Below are positions 1 through 6,675 of a stretch of 64,000 bases of DNA, one piece after another. Each line of letters starts with the position of its first letter. Within the stretch, counting starts at the first letter, position 1. This DNA is from BS750m-G57 sp964607575. GTDB taxonomy: Bacteria; Planctomycetota; Phycisphaerae; SM23-33. Below the pieces are notes generated by a model. It was not told where the DNA came from. It ran no database searches and saw nothing but the letters and a program-made list of their open reading frames with translations. Location: the NCBI GenBank assembly GCA_964607575.1, contig CAZSLS010000004.1, positions 1 to 64,000 of the forward strand, given 5' to 3'. A program made the translations under genes and the position numbers.

Positions 1-182
1 CAGTTGGATCAGTGATGAACCGCACCAGAAAAGGTGATATAGTTGAATTCAGCGGTAGTTTAATAAGGATCGACGCGAAAAAAGGTGATTGGCATTGGGT
101 CAGTTCCTTGAGCCGTACTGATACTGGCAGTCATGCTTGTGAAGTGGTCTGGGTGGAAAGTTTCGAAATACAAGAACTCTAA
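1..182 (+). CDS. Partial small hypothetical protein (C-terminal 59 residues)
   Basis: An open frame enters from the left edge (first full codon at 3) and stops with TAA at 180-182. The readable tail has a GDIVEF strand followed by WVSSLSRTDTG and ACEVVWVE. From memory, a similar TSLSR-DTG-ACE tail ends small exported hypothetical proteins in several bacteria; the function is unknown to me and this match is unverified. The stop codon lies inside the CTCTAAC box of the attC-like site at 177-245, an arrangement common for genes at the 3' end of integron cassettes. The true start is outside the window. Confidence 0.6.
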   Translation, partial: VGSVMNRTRKGDIVEFSGSLIRIDAKKGDWHWVSSLSRTDTGSHACEVVWVESFEIQEL

Positions 183-245
183 CAAGGCAATCCGTTTCGT
201 CTTTCGCACGGGCGGGTCAGTGCAGACCAAGGAGTTGTGTTATGC
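177..245 (+). repeat. attC-like site 1
   Basis: The 69-bp interval begins with CTCTAAC and ends with GTTATGC, so the outer TAAC/GTTA boxes pair. Inside, CAATCC can pair with GGAGTTG leaving one extrahelical G. It has the same length and right-hand box as the clearer site at 500-567. It overlaps the stop codon of the preceding gene, and the start codon at 242 lies in the right box. This is the weakest internal stem of the first four sites. Confidence 0.45.
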
Positions 246-496
246 TTGCAAGAATGTCAGTTGTTCTACTGATTGGATACGCTTTCGTTTGCATAGGATG
301 TTCGCAGCCCTTGGGGAAGTTCGAAGAATTTATTCCGGTGCAAATAGGTGTGGAAACACAGCCTTTCACGTTTCACCCTGAGTATTGGAGAGACCCGGAT
401 TCTGTTACAGGGCTTCCGCTGTTGCTGGATGACTATGGCCACGAGTATAAGGAGATTCATGATCGAGTCATGGTGCGAGAACATATGGTCAGATAA
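242..496 (+). CDS. Small predicted lipoprotein
   Basis: 84 residues. The start is an ATG nine bases after an AAGGAG ribosome binding site at 229-234. Residues 1-20 form a hydrophobic signal segment ending in CIGC, a lipobox-like sequence with an atypical residue at -3. The mature part is short, acidic and histidine-containing (for example FTFHPEYW), with no domain I recognise. The gene sits alone between two attC-like sites with no visible promoter, so it would be a single-gene cassette expressed by read-through. Function unknown. Confidence 0.6.
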   Translation: MLARMSVVLLIGYAFVCIGCSQPLGKFEEFIPVQIGVETQPFTFHPEYWRDPDSVTGLPLLLDDYGHEYKEIHDRVMVREHMVR

Positions 497-499
497 ATA

Positions 500-567
500 C
501 CATAACCAGCGTGTACAATCCCGACGTACGTCGGGACCACCGGCGCCGATGCCACGAAACGTTATGC
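500..567 (+). repeat. attC-like site 2
   Basis: 68 bp. The outer boxes CATAAC (501-506) and GTTATG (561-566) are perfect complements, and the inner arms CGT..ATC and GAT..ACG pair with small bulges. The apex carries a CCCGACGTACGTCGGG palindrome and GGCGCC. It is about 85 percent identical by eye to the equally long site at 1137-1204, as expected for attC sites of one array. Confidence 0.7.
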
Positions 568-673
568 AGACGACACAATGATTGCGGAGATGAGGCACTT
601 GACGGTGATGGATTTTGGGACTAGCTTCTGTGCGTCTGCGGCAGTCTGACGCCTACGGAATCGGGATTGGCTA

Positions 674-1066
674 ATGACTCCAAGAACTGTGTCCATCTTG
701 AGAACATCCGCATGTGTCGTGGATATCTTCTTGGCTTTGGCGCTCTCTGTTCTCGTGTTCGTTTTTGTGTCTCCGTGGGAGGGAGGCCGCCAGGCCACAC
801 TGTACATGCTCGCCATTGTGTGGGGGTATGCCATTGCCAATATCGGTGCACTCATCTCAGAATCACGCCTTTGGCGTATCATGTGGTCCGTACCTGCCGT
901 GTTGGTCAACCTGGGGGCCTTGTGGATTGCACGTTGCCTTCTTCTTGAGTTTCTTATTGACCTTGATCCCATCCCGGTCGTAGTTTGCCTGGCCCTTCTG
1001 GTGCTGGTGCTCCTCAATGCCCTAGTGATGTTTCTGAGACCGCTCCCGCCTCGCAAGGGCGGGTAA
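674..1066 (+). CDS. Small integral membrane protein
   Basis: 130 residues with about four hydrophobic spans (roughly 12-33, 42-60, 72-90 and 97-118) and a basic C-terminal tail (RPLPPRKGG). No family recognised. It lies between two attC-like sites, 107 bases after the expected cassette boundary, preceded by a purine-rich GGGATTGG. A 23-codon ORF at 578-649 precedes it and could be a leader or chance. Membrane proteins of unknown role are common in cassette arrays. Confidence 0.6.
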   Translation: MTPRTVSILRTSACVVDIFLALALSVLVFVFVSPWEGGRQATLYMLAIVWGYAIANIGALISESRLWRIMWSVPAVLVNLGALWIARCLLLEFLIDLDPIPVVVCLALLVLVLLNALVMFLRPLPPRKGG

Positions 1067-1136
1067 TCCCTACCACAGTTGACATGGCCGACCGTGGCGC
1101 GGGATACTGAGCGTGGCCAGGCGGTCCGATCTAATA

Positions 1137-1204
1137 GCATAACAACCGTGTGCAATCCCGACGTATGTCGGGACCAGCGGCGCCGATGACACGAAACGTT
1201 AGCT
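1137..1204 (+). repeat. attC-like site 3
   Basis: 68 bp, from GCATAAC to GTTAGCT. TAAC pairs with GTTA, an unpaired AAC/AAAC spacer follows, then CGTGT pairs with ACACG and ATC with GAT around extrahelical bases. The apex contains CCCGACGTATGTCGGG. It is near-identical to the site at 500-567 and has the same orientation relative to the upstream gene. Confidence 0.7.
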
Positions 1205-1221
1205 GCAGAAGGAATATACCC

Positions 1222-1908
1222 ATGCTGAAGTGGATTCGTTCACGGTTCGCGAAGGGGCCCAAAGACGATCCGGTCCCAATGGACTTTGACGCCCTCAAGT
1301 CGGAAGTCGAGCAAGTCCTTGCACTGGATTTGTCTTCGGATAAGTCTCGTGAAGAACATGGCGAATTTGTGCTAAAGGTGCTTCGCCAACTCGATGCGGA
1401 AATCGTGAACATCAGGCAGCAAGCTAACGGGTATCCTGCAAATCCAATCTCAGCGCTCGTCTGGATGAATGGTGCGGGGTACGGTAATCTCGCATGTGCG
1501 TTGACTGAGCATTTTCACAATGCGGGCTGGCTCAAACGCGAAGAAAACGCTAGCGCACTGTGGGCGGAAGTGACATTGGCAGTTTGCTCGCACTACCATC
1601 ACTTGGTCGGCCCGGCAATGCTGGCAAATGCTGATTGCCATGATCGGCTTGGCAATGCTGACCGGGCAACGGAAATGTACAGTGGCGTGGTCAAGGATTT
1701 CGCGTTTATCGCAGATGATTGGGCCAACGAATCGGATTCTCCGCATGATGAAGATCGTCTCGCGCTTGAGTCGCTCCAAACTGCCGTAGATCGGCTGCTG
1801 ACACGCGGCGTCAGCGACCTCGACGGTATTGATTTAGCATCAATTCAGGCTCAAACAGGAGCGGTTCTGTTGCGACCACGGCCAGACCAACAGCAAGAAC
1901 ACAGTTAA
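1222..1908 (+). CDS. Hypothetical helical protein in a cassette
   Basis: 228 residues from the ATG that follows AGAAGGAATATACCC; an in-frame upstream ATG at 1150 lies inside the attC-like site and is rejected. The sequence is soluble and mostly helical. A TPR-like stretch around residues 130-165 (LANADCHDRLGNADRATEMY) is followed by an acidic loop and a helix before a polar C-terminus. No catalytic motif seen. The TAA stop at 1906-1908 falls in the AGTTAAC box of the next attC-like site. Function unknown. Confidence 0.65.
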   Translation: MLKWIRSRFAKGPKDDPVPMDFDALKSEVEQVLALDLSSDKSREEHGEFVLKVLRQLDAEIVNIRQQANGYPANPISALVWMNGAGYGNLACALTEHFHNAGWLKREENASALWAEVTLAVCSHYHHLVGPAMLANADCHDRLGNADRATEMYSGVVKDFAFIADDWANESDSPHDEDRLALESLQTAVDRLLTRGVSDLDGIDLASIQAQTGAVLLRPRPDQQQEHS

Positions 1909-1962
1909 CAATCGCATTCACCGGACGTCACTACGCGCCGCCGGTGATGCGTGACGTTCGCC
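1903..1962 (+). repeat. attC-like site 4
   Basis: 60 bp. AGTTAAC (1903-1909) and GTTCGCC (1956-1962) are the outer boxes. The inner arms CGCATTCACCGG (1913-1924) and CCGGTGATGCG (1941-1951) pair perfectly except for one extra T, which matches the extrahelical base of genuine attC hairpins. The right box deviates from the GTTRRRY consensus. Confidence 0.55.
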
Positions 1963-2048
1963 ACAGCAGGGAGAGAGGAGCACACATGAGAGAGAAGAGC
2001 GTCGGCATCCGGGATCATCAACACCCTCAACAAGGAGATGAATTGACA

Positions 2049-3239
2049 ATGACTTGGAGAAGACGTTGCTTTGCAGCGCCCACTGCTACATTGGCCGCCA
2101 TGATCCTTATCTGGGGCTGCGCCGCGCAACGCCCAACGGTAAAAGGACCCGATTCGGCTTCCGAACCCCGCTTTGTGACAGTTACCGTGCGGGGAAAGTC
2201 GTGCGTTGTGAAGCGCCATGGTGAAGAAAGGATTCTGTTCAAGAGCAGTAGTCCGCTGCAGGCAATCGAATGGGCGTTGAACCACAGCCGTATCACCGTA
2301 CTCACGGGCGGGGAGTTCAATGTCGCCGGAACGTTGAACATTCCGCGACCGAATGTGTCGCTTATCATCGCCGCGGATGCGACGCTGCAGCCCGCCGAGA
2401 AAGCTGAACTCCTCATAGTCTCCGAGGGGCACGGGAACTACCGTCCTCTGATTCACAACAAGGGCATGGACAATGTCGCCGTTATAAACCTCGGTACACT
2501 CCGCACTCCTCAGCAACGCGGGGGGGCATGCATCATGTTCAATGGCCGAAGCGGCGGCGAAATTGGCATCGACGGCGGATTGGTCTTCTCCGCAGGAACG
2601 ATGGCGCAATGCGGCGATGCAATTTGGCTGGTCGATTCGAAGAATCTGCAGGTGCCTTTTGCCGGTGACAAGAGCTACGGCAACAACCTGATGGCAATCG
2701 AGGGATGCGAGGACCTGGAGATCGACGTCGTAGCGGGTTTGGCCGGAATTAGAAGTAACAGGCTCAAAGGCAACAGCAAAGGAGACTTCGGCGGAGAGAA
2801 TGAATCCATCGATCTGAACAGCTACTGCCGGAGGATACACATCCGTCGCATGATCGGTGCTTCCTATTCCGAGCAGATTCTGGATGTCAACAATTCAACG
2901 GACATCACTGTCGATGAGATAACCGGCTACACGGGCGGCGACAAGTTCAATGGACATCTAGTGGACATCATTAACTACGGCCCAAACGGACGGCGTCTGA
3001 CGCAAAGGCCGCGGATACCGAAGAGTGAGAAGATCAATATCCGTTCAAAAGGCGTGGCCCGTGAAAGAATCAGCGATTGGAAGATCTCGGCAGACGCCGA
3101 AGGGATGATGAAATCGCTACCGAAGTTGCGCGTCCGGGTACGGCTGATCGGGAATCCGGGAAAAGAGGAAGTGACTGTTCTTGACAGGACCTATCGGTTC
3201 GACCTGAAAGAGATACCAAAGGTGCCTGTCGTGGAGTAG
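2049..3239 (+). CDS. Exported lipoprotein, probable right-handed beta-helix
   Basis: 396 residues. The start is the ATG after AAGGAG at 2033-2038; it gives a compact signal peptide with lipobox WGC near residue 23. A longer frame from 1944 or 1986 exists, but it puts about 20 to 35 polar residues before the signal segment. After a strand-rich N-terminus, repeated short strands such as NVSLIIAAD, VAVINLG, LEIDVVAG and DITVDEITGY suggest a parallel beta-helix of the polysaccharide lyase or glycosidase type. No catalytic signature is certain. It is 12 bases upstream of a Tat-exported Gfo/Idh gene and probably co-transcribed with it, so a role in periplasmic saccharide handling is likely. Confidence 0.65.
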   Translation: MTWRRRCFAAPTATLAAMILIWGCAAQRPTVKGPDSASEPRFVTVTVRGKSCVVKRHGEERILFKSSSPLQAIEWALNHSRITVLTGGEFNVAGTLNIPRPNVSLIIAADATLQPAEKAELLIVSEGHGNYRPLIHNKGMDNVAVINLGTLRTPQQRGGACIMFNGRSGGEIGIDGGLVFSAGTMAQCGDAIWLVDSKNLQVPFAGDKSYGNNLMAIEGCEDLEIDVVAGLAGIRSNRLKGNSKGDFGGENESIDLNSYCRRIHIRRMIGASYSEQILDVNNSTDITVDEITGYTGGDKFNGHLVDIINYGPNGRRLTQRPRIPKSEKINIRSKGVARERISDWKISADAEGMMKSLPKLRVRVRLIGNPGKEEVTVLDRTYRFDLKEIPKVPVVE

Positions 3240-3251
3240 CAGGAAAGTGAG

Positions 3252-4556
3252 ATGATCATGAGCAAACCATCCGCAAGCAACAATCAGCAGTCGTCCAGAC
3301 GGGAGTTTCTCAAAACTACGGGCGCTGCGGCTGCCGTGCTCGGTCTCTCGACGCCGGCGACGGCGCAGTCGGCACAAACACGGTCAGCAGGCAGGGCTCC
3401 CAGGCCCATCCGTGTGGGCATCGCCGGCGGAGGACATTTTGGCAACCACTTTCATTACTTCAAGGACCATCCGGACTGCAAGGTCGTGGCGGTCACCGAT
3501 CTGAGGCCGAAACGCCGCGCGCGACTGATGAAGACCTATCACTGCGACAAAGCGTACGATTCGCTCGAAAAGATGGTCGAAGATCGCCACATCGACGCCG
3601 TGGCAATCTTCACCGACGGAAATCTTCACGTCGACCACGTGGTCAAGTCAATGAAACGAGGCAAGCACGTGCTCTCGGCCGTACCTGCCGTATGGGGCAG
3701 TTACGAAGAGGCCGACCTGCTCTACGCCACCGTCAAGAAAAGCGGACTGACCTACATGATGGCCGAAACCAGCTACTTCTCGGACTTCACTATTTCGGCA
3801 AGGAAATTCCACCGGGAGGGGCGCTTCGGGGAGGTCTATCTTTTCGAAAGTGCCTACCACCATCCCGGACTCGAGAAGCTCTATTTTGAAAATGGCAGCG
3901 ACGGGCCTCCGTGGAAAAAAGGACGAAAGACCTGGAGACACGGCTTTCCGCCCATGTTTTATCCAACGCACAACGTCGGCTACTTTAGCGGGGTGACGGG
4001 TGAACGACTTGTCGAAGTCACTTGCACCGGATTCGGCGACGACAGTCCCATCCTCAAGGACAATGCCTATAAGAATCCATTTTGGAACTGTTACGGACAG
4101 TTCGTCTCCGACAAAGGTCACACGGCGCGAATCGACGTCTGCTGGAAAGGCCCCGTCGTGTCGGGCCACCCGACTCGGTGGACAGGAACCGACATGAGTC
4201 TTTACGCTAACAACCACCCAGGCTCCGCACTGCTTCCACCAACGCTCGTATTCCATGGAGACGGTTCGGCGAAAGACGCATCCGGGTACAGTCATGAGAA
4301 GATCAACCGGAAACGATTTGTCCAGGAAGACTGGTATCGAACCGAAATGCTGCCCAAACCGCTGAGGAAGAAGAGCGGGCACTGCAACTCCCACCCCTTC
4401 ATCGTCCACGAATTTATCGATGCGCTGAAGAAAGGTCGGCGGCCGGTCTTGCACGTAGCCGAAGCCCTCGCCTACACGGTCCCGGGCATCGTCGCGCACC
4501 AGTCGGCCCTTGCCGGAGGACGGCGTATGAAGATCCGACATTATGATCCTGTTTGA
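3252..4556 (+). CDS. Tat-exported Gfo/Idh/MocA family oxidoreductase
   Basis: 434 residues. The twin-arginine signal SRREFLKTTGA is at about residues 15-25. A Rossmann fold starts around residue 55 with VGIAGGGHFGNH, followed by VVAVTDL and the family's dinucleotide-domain pattern (AVAIFTDGNLHVDHV, GKHVLSAVPA). The usual catalytic EKP is replaced by SAVPAVWGS, so the activity may be unusual. The C-terminal half resembles the substrate-binding beta-sheet domain. Such enzymes act on sugars, often with NAD(P) carried through Tat folding. It follows a beta-helix lipoprotein by 12 bases and precedes an attC-like palindrome. Confidence 0.8.
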   Translation: MIMSKPSASNNQQSSRREFLKTTGAAAAVLGLSTPATAQSAQTRSAGRAPRPIRVGIAGGGHFGNHFHYFKDHPDCKVVAVTDLRPKRRARLMKTYHCDKAYDSLEKMVEDRHIDAVAIFTDGNLHVDHVVKSMKRGKHVLSAVPAVWGSYEEADLLYATVKKSGLTYMMAETSYFSDFTISARKFHREGRFGEVYLFESAYHHPGLEKLYFENGSDGPPWKKGRKTWRHGFPPMFYPTHNVGYFSGVTGERLVEVTCTGFGDDSPILKDNAYKNPFWNCYGQFVSDKGHTARIDVCWKGPVVSGHPTRWTGTDMSLYANNHPGSALLPPTLVFHGDGSAKDASGYSHEKINRKRFVQEDWYRTEMLPKPLRKKSGHCNSHPFIVHEFIDALKKGRRPVLHVAEALAYTVPGIVAHQSALAGGRRMKIRHYDPV

Positions 4557-4581
4557 ACCGAATTGAATGGCGAACAAGACG

Positions 4582-4656
4582 CTCTAACGGACCCCGATGT
4601 ACCCCGAAGTTCTTCGGGACTTTCAGCATCGGGACCGCTGAGCTTTAACGTTATAT
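4582..4656 (+). repeat. attC-like palindrome 5 (or terminator)
   Basis: 75 bp from CTCTAAC to GTTATAT. CCCGATG (4593-4599) and CATCGGG (4627-4633) pair perfectly and enclose a second perfect hairpin, CCCGAAG TT CTTCGGG. The left box is identical to that of the site at 177-245. Against an attC reading, the spacer before the right box is much longer than the left spacer. It could instead terminate transcription of the upstream Gfo/Idh gene, although no T-run follows. Confidence 0.4.
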
Positions 4657-4803
4657 ATGAAAAGACAACGCCAGTCATATTCACGGTATTGTGTTCATTG
4701 ACGCCGCGAACGGTGACCTGTCTGGTCCGTCGTTGGTGCGGGACAAACGATTTGGCAACGCAATTACCATTGAAGACACTACAGCATTGACACGTGGGGT
4801 ATG
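4657..4803 (+). pseudogene. Possible truncated or frameshifted cassette gene
   Basis: An ATG at 4657 immediately follows the right box of the palindrome but its frame stops after 14 codons. One frame over, a coding-looking stretch begins at 4670 (HIHGIVFID, NGDLSGPSLV, KRFGNAITIEDTT) and has no stop until it runs antisense into the next gene. A single indel would join the two. I read this as a gene remnant cut off by the neighbouring locus; a chance open frame is possible. Confidence 0.25.
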
Positions 4804-4807
4804 TAGT

Positions 4808-5809
4808 CTAGATTCTGCGGCCGGCTTTTCTGGCTTCGTTGATTTGCTTTCGGCTGCGGTGCTGGTATTCCCTGAGTGTCTCGATTCCGTATTTCTTGCA
4901 CAGCTCGCGGACGCGGACGCCGGGTTTGACGGCTTTCAGGAGCCACCATGATTCCATACCGTAATGGCGTTCGATGACCACCTTGCCTTTGTGGTCGGCC
5001 AGCAGTTTCCTGACCTTCCCTCCGTTGAAATTGTGGTGGATGAAGGTCCGGTCCAGGTCCAGCGTTGCGATGAACTGCTTCGGGCGCGGTTTTTCGACGT
5101 CGCCCAGTGTCTTGCCCGTGATGTCGATGATGTTACCCGCCCCGACCGGCACGACGTAGTAGTGATAGAGCATGGCGTATGCGTTCATGGGCGAACCGCC
5201 TCCGTAGGCGCTCGGCCAGAAGACGATGTCCACATTCTTGTTGTCGCACTCCTGCCAGAGTTCGGCGAAGTTCAGGTCGAAGCACGTCAGGATACCGATC
5301 CGCCCGAAGTCGGTATCGAAGGCCTTGACCCCGTCGCGGCTGCAATGGAGCTTCTCGCCCCAATAGACGAACACCTTGCGATAGAACCCGGCGACCTTGC
5401 CCTTGCGGTCGATCAGGACGGCGGTGTTGAACTGCTCCTTGCCGGCCTGTTCGCGGATGGGGCAGACGATGTACATGTTATACTGTTTGGCGAGCTTGGC
5501 TACGGCGCGAGTGGTCCGCCCCGGGATTGCCTCAGCCGTCGTACCGGCGAACTCTTCGGGCAGGCAGGCGATATCCACGCCGTTCTTACCGGCAGTGTGA
5601 AGGTGATCGATCGCCAGCTTCAGTTTCGCCGCGTGGTTACCCCCGAAACCGATAGCGATCGCCGCGACCTTGACCTGCCTTCCGGGCAGTTTTGCCCGAT
5701 CAAGTTGGGGCTTTTGGGGCTGTTTCTGCGGCTGGCCTGCCCAGGACAAGCCCGCCACGACGAGAACCGCCAACAGATGCAAATAGAAAATTCTTCGAAT
5801 TCCAGTCAT
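4808..5809 (-). CDS. Exported nitrilase-superfamily carbon-nitrogen hydrolase
   Basis: 333 residues. Signal peptide at about 1-25 ending SWAG. The nitrilase catalytic triad is visible: Glu in LPEEF (about 85), Lys in YRKVF (145) and Cys in LTCFDL (176). Members hydrolyse non-peptide C-N bonds (amides, nitriles, ureido groups) or transfer acyl groups; the substrate cannot be told here. Export is less usual for the family. The start is supported by AGGAGAAGGAC upstream. Its ribosome binding site and first codons are duplicated at 6622-6675, just after the sulfatase stop codon, suggesting that it once directly followed the sulfatase. Confidence 0.85.
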   Translation of the reverse strand: MTGIRRIFYLHLLAVLVVAGLSWAGQPQKQPQKPQLDRAKLPGRQVKVAAIAIGFGGNHAAKLKLAIDHLHTAGKNGVDIACLPEEFAGTTAEAIPGRTTRAVAKLAKQYNMYIVCPIREQAGKEQFNTAVLIDRKGKVAGFYRKVFVYWGEKLHCSRDGVKAFDTDFGRIGILTCFDLNFAELWQECDNKNVDIVFWPSAYGGGSPMNAYAMLYHYYVVPVGAGNIIDITGKTLGDVEKPRPKQFIATLDLDRTFIHHNFNGGKVRKLLADHKGKVVIERHYGMESWWLLKAVKPGVRVRELCKKYGIETLREYQHRSRKQINEARKAGRRI

Positions 5810-5854
5810 TTGTCCTTCTCCTGATACGCTGCCGGGAACCGGGAATTACTTGCG
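5800..5854. repeat. 55-bp direct repeat, copy A
   Basis: It matches 6622-6675 in the same orientation, identical over the first 28 bases (TTCCAGTCATTTGTCCTTCT then CCTGATAC) and similar to the end. It spans the start codons and ribosome binding site of the nitrilase-family gene and, read on the - strand, a relic Arg-Lys-stop. Together the copies bracket the PIN module. Confidence 0.75.
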
Positions 5855-5866
5855 ATGCATCATCAG

Positions 5867-5895
5867 ATGATAGGCCAATCCACCTGCGTGGGCAA
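5867..5895 (-). promoter_or_regulatory. Sigma70-like promoter for the nitrilase-family gene
   Basis: On the - strand TTGCCC (5895-5890) and TATCAT (5872-5867) are separated by exactly 17 bases. The surrounding sequence resembles the promoter upstream of the sulfatase at 8348-8376, including TTGCCC and a GC-rich spacer. Confidence 0.5.
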
Positions 5896-5955
5896 CAGTG
5901 CCGCCGCCTGTCGTTCGATCTTGAGATAACAAAGGCAATAGTGTAGTATGACAGT

Positions 5956-6432
5956 GTGAAGAGTATATACATTGAGACATCAATTCCGAGTTTCTATCAC
6001 GAGACGCGGCCGGAACCGGAGATGGTGGCCAGACGGCACTGGACACGACAGTGGTGGGATCAGTGTGCCCAGCGATACAGTCTCGTCACGAGCGAAGGTG
6101 TGATTGCGGAGCTACAGGAAGGCCAATACGAATTTCAGGACCAAGCCGTGGACCTGGTCGGCAGCCTGCCCCGCCTGGAAATCGTCGATGACATCGCAGA
6201 CATCATTGACGTATATCTCGATAATCATCTCATGCCCAAGGAGCGTCTTGGCGACGCCCTGCACTTGGCGCTTGCCTCGTATCACAAGTGCGACTTCCTA
6301 TTGACTTGGAATTGCAACCATATTGCCAATGCCAACAAGTTTGAGCATATACGCATAATCAACACACGACTTGGATTGTTCGTCCCTGCATTGGTAACAC
6401 CCATGGAATTGACCCAGGAAGATACGCCATGA
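5956..6432 (+). CDS. PIN-domain ribonuclease, VapC-like toxin
   Basis: 158 residues, GTG start. The N-terminus IYIETSIPSFY is typical of a PIN subgroup that begins with Glu rather than Asp (Glu7). Further acidic residues occur in SEGVIAEL (about 50), in RLGDALHLA (about 100) and near NCNHIAN. PIN toxins cleave RNA with Mg2+. The stop overlaps the next gene's start (ATGA), indicating translational coupling. The pair sits between two direct repeats and interrupts a - strand operon, which suggests acquisition as a unit. Confidence 0.8.
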   Translation: MKSIYIETSIPSFYHETRPEPEMVARRHWTRQWWDQCAQRYSLVTSEGVIAELQEGQYEFQDQAVDLVGSLPRLEIVDDIADIIDVYLDNHLMPKERLGDALHLALASYHKCDFLLTWNCNHIANANKFEHIRIINTRLGLFVPALVTPMELTQEDTP

Positions 6433-6614
6433 CTGATTCGACACTGCAACGCGTATGGGATTCGAGAGAGGCGATCTCACGTCGGTGTGAATACGACTCA
6501 CACAAGCTCGTTCGCTTCTACCAATCCCGCCAGAAAACAAATGATCGAACAAAGCCTTCGGACGCGACTTCGGATTCAGCGCCAACCGCGGAATCCGAAG
6601 CGGTTCAAGGCTGA
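6429..6614 (+). CDS. Small partner of the PIN protein, putative antitoxin
   Basis: 61 residues overlapping the PIN gene by four bases. The segment VWDSREAISRRCEYDSHKLV followed by RFYQSRQK resembles, from memory, the short helical proteins that often follow this PIN subgroup. The remainder is polar and probably disordered. No DNA-binding domain is evident, so antitoxin action is an inference from position. Confidence 0.6.
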   Translation: MTDSTLQRVWDSREAISRRCEYDSHKLVRFYQSRQKTNDRTKPSDATSDSAPTAESEAVQG

Positions 6615-6621
6615 ATGCGAC

Positions 6622-6675
6622 TTCCAGTCATTTGTCCTTCTCCTGATACACTACCGCTGTTCGGAGTTATTTGCG
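6622..6675. repeat. 54-bp direct repeat, copy B
   Basis: Counterpart of 5800-5854. On the - strand it contains the last two sense codons and stop of the sulfatase, then the same AGGAGAAGGACAAATGACTG start region as the nitrilase-family gene. The duplicated start leads only to an eight-codon ORF here. Confidence 0.75.

Noticed and set aside
578..649. 23-codon ORF at the start of cassette 3
   Set aside because: No good ribosome binding site and no recognisable content; kept only as a note under the gene at 674-1066.
562..1155. 197-codon - strand ORF across cassette 3
   Set aside because: It crosses two attC-like sites and has low-complexity Arg/Thr-rich translation; the + strand membrane protein is more plausible.
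4594..4620. Simple rho-independent terminator at the CCCGAAG hairpin
   Set aside because: The hairpin is strong but no T-run follows, and it nests in a longer palindrome with attC-like boxes; termination is left as an alternative only.
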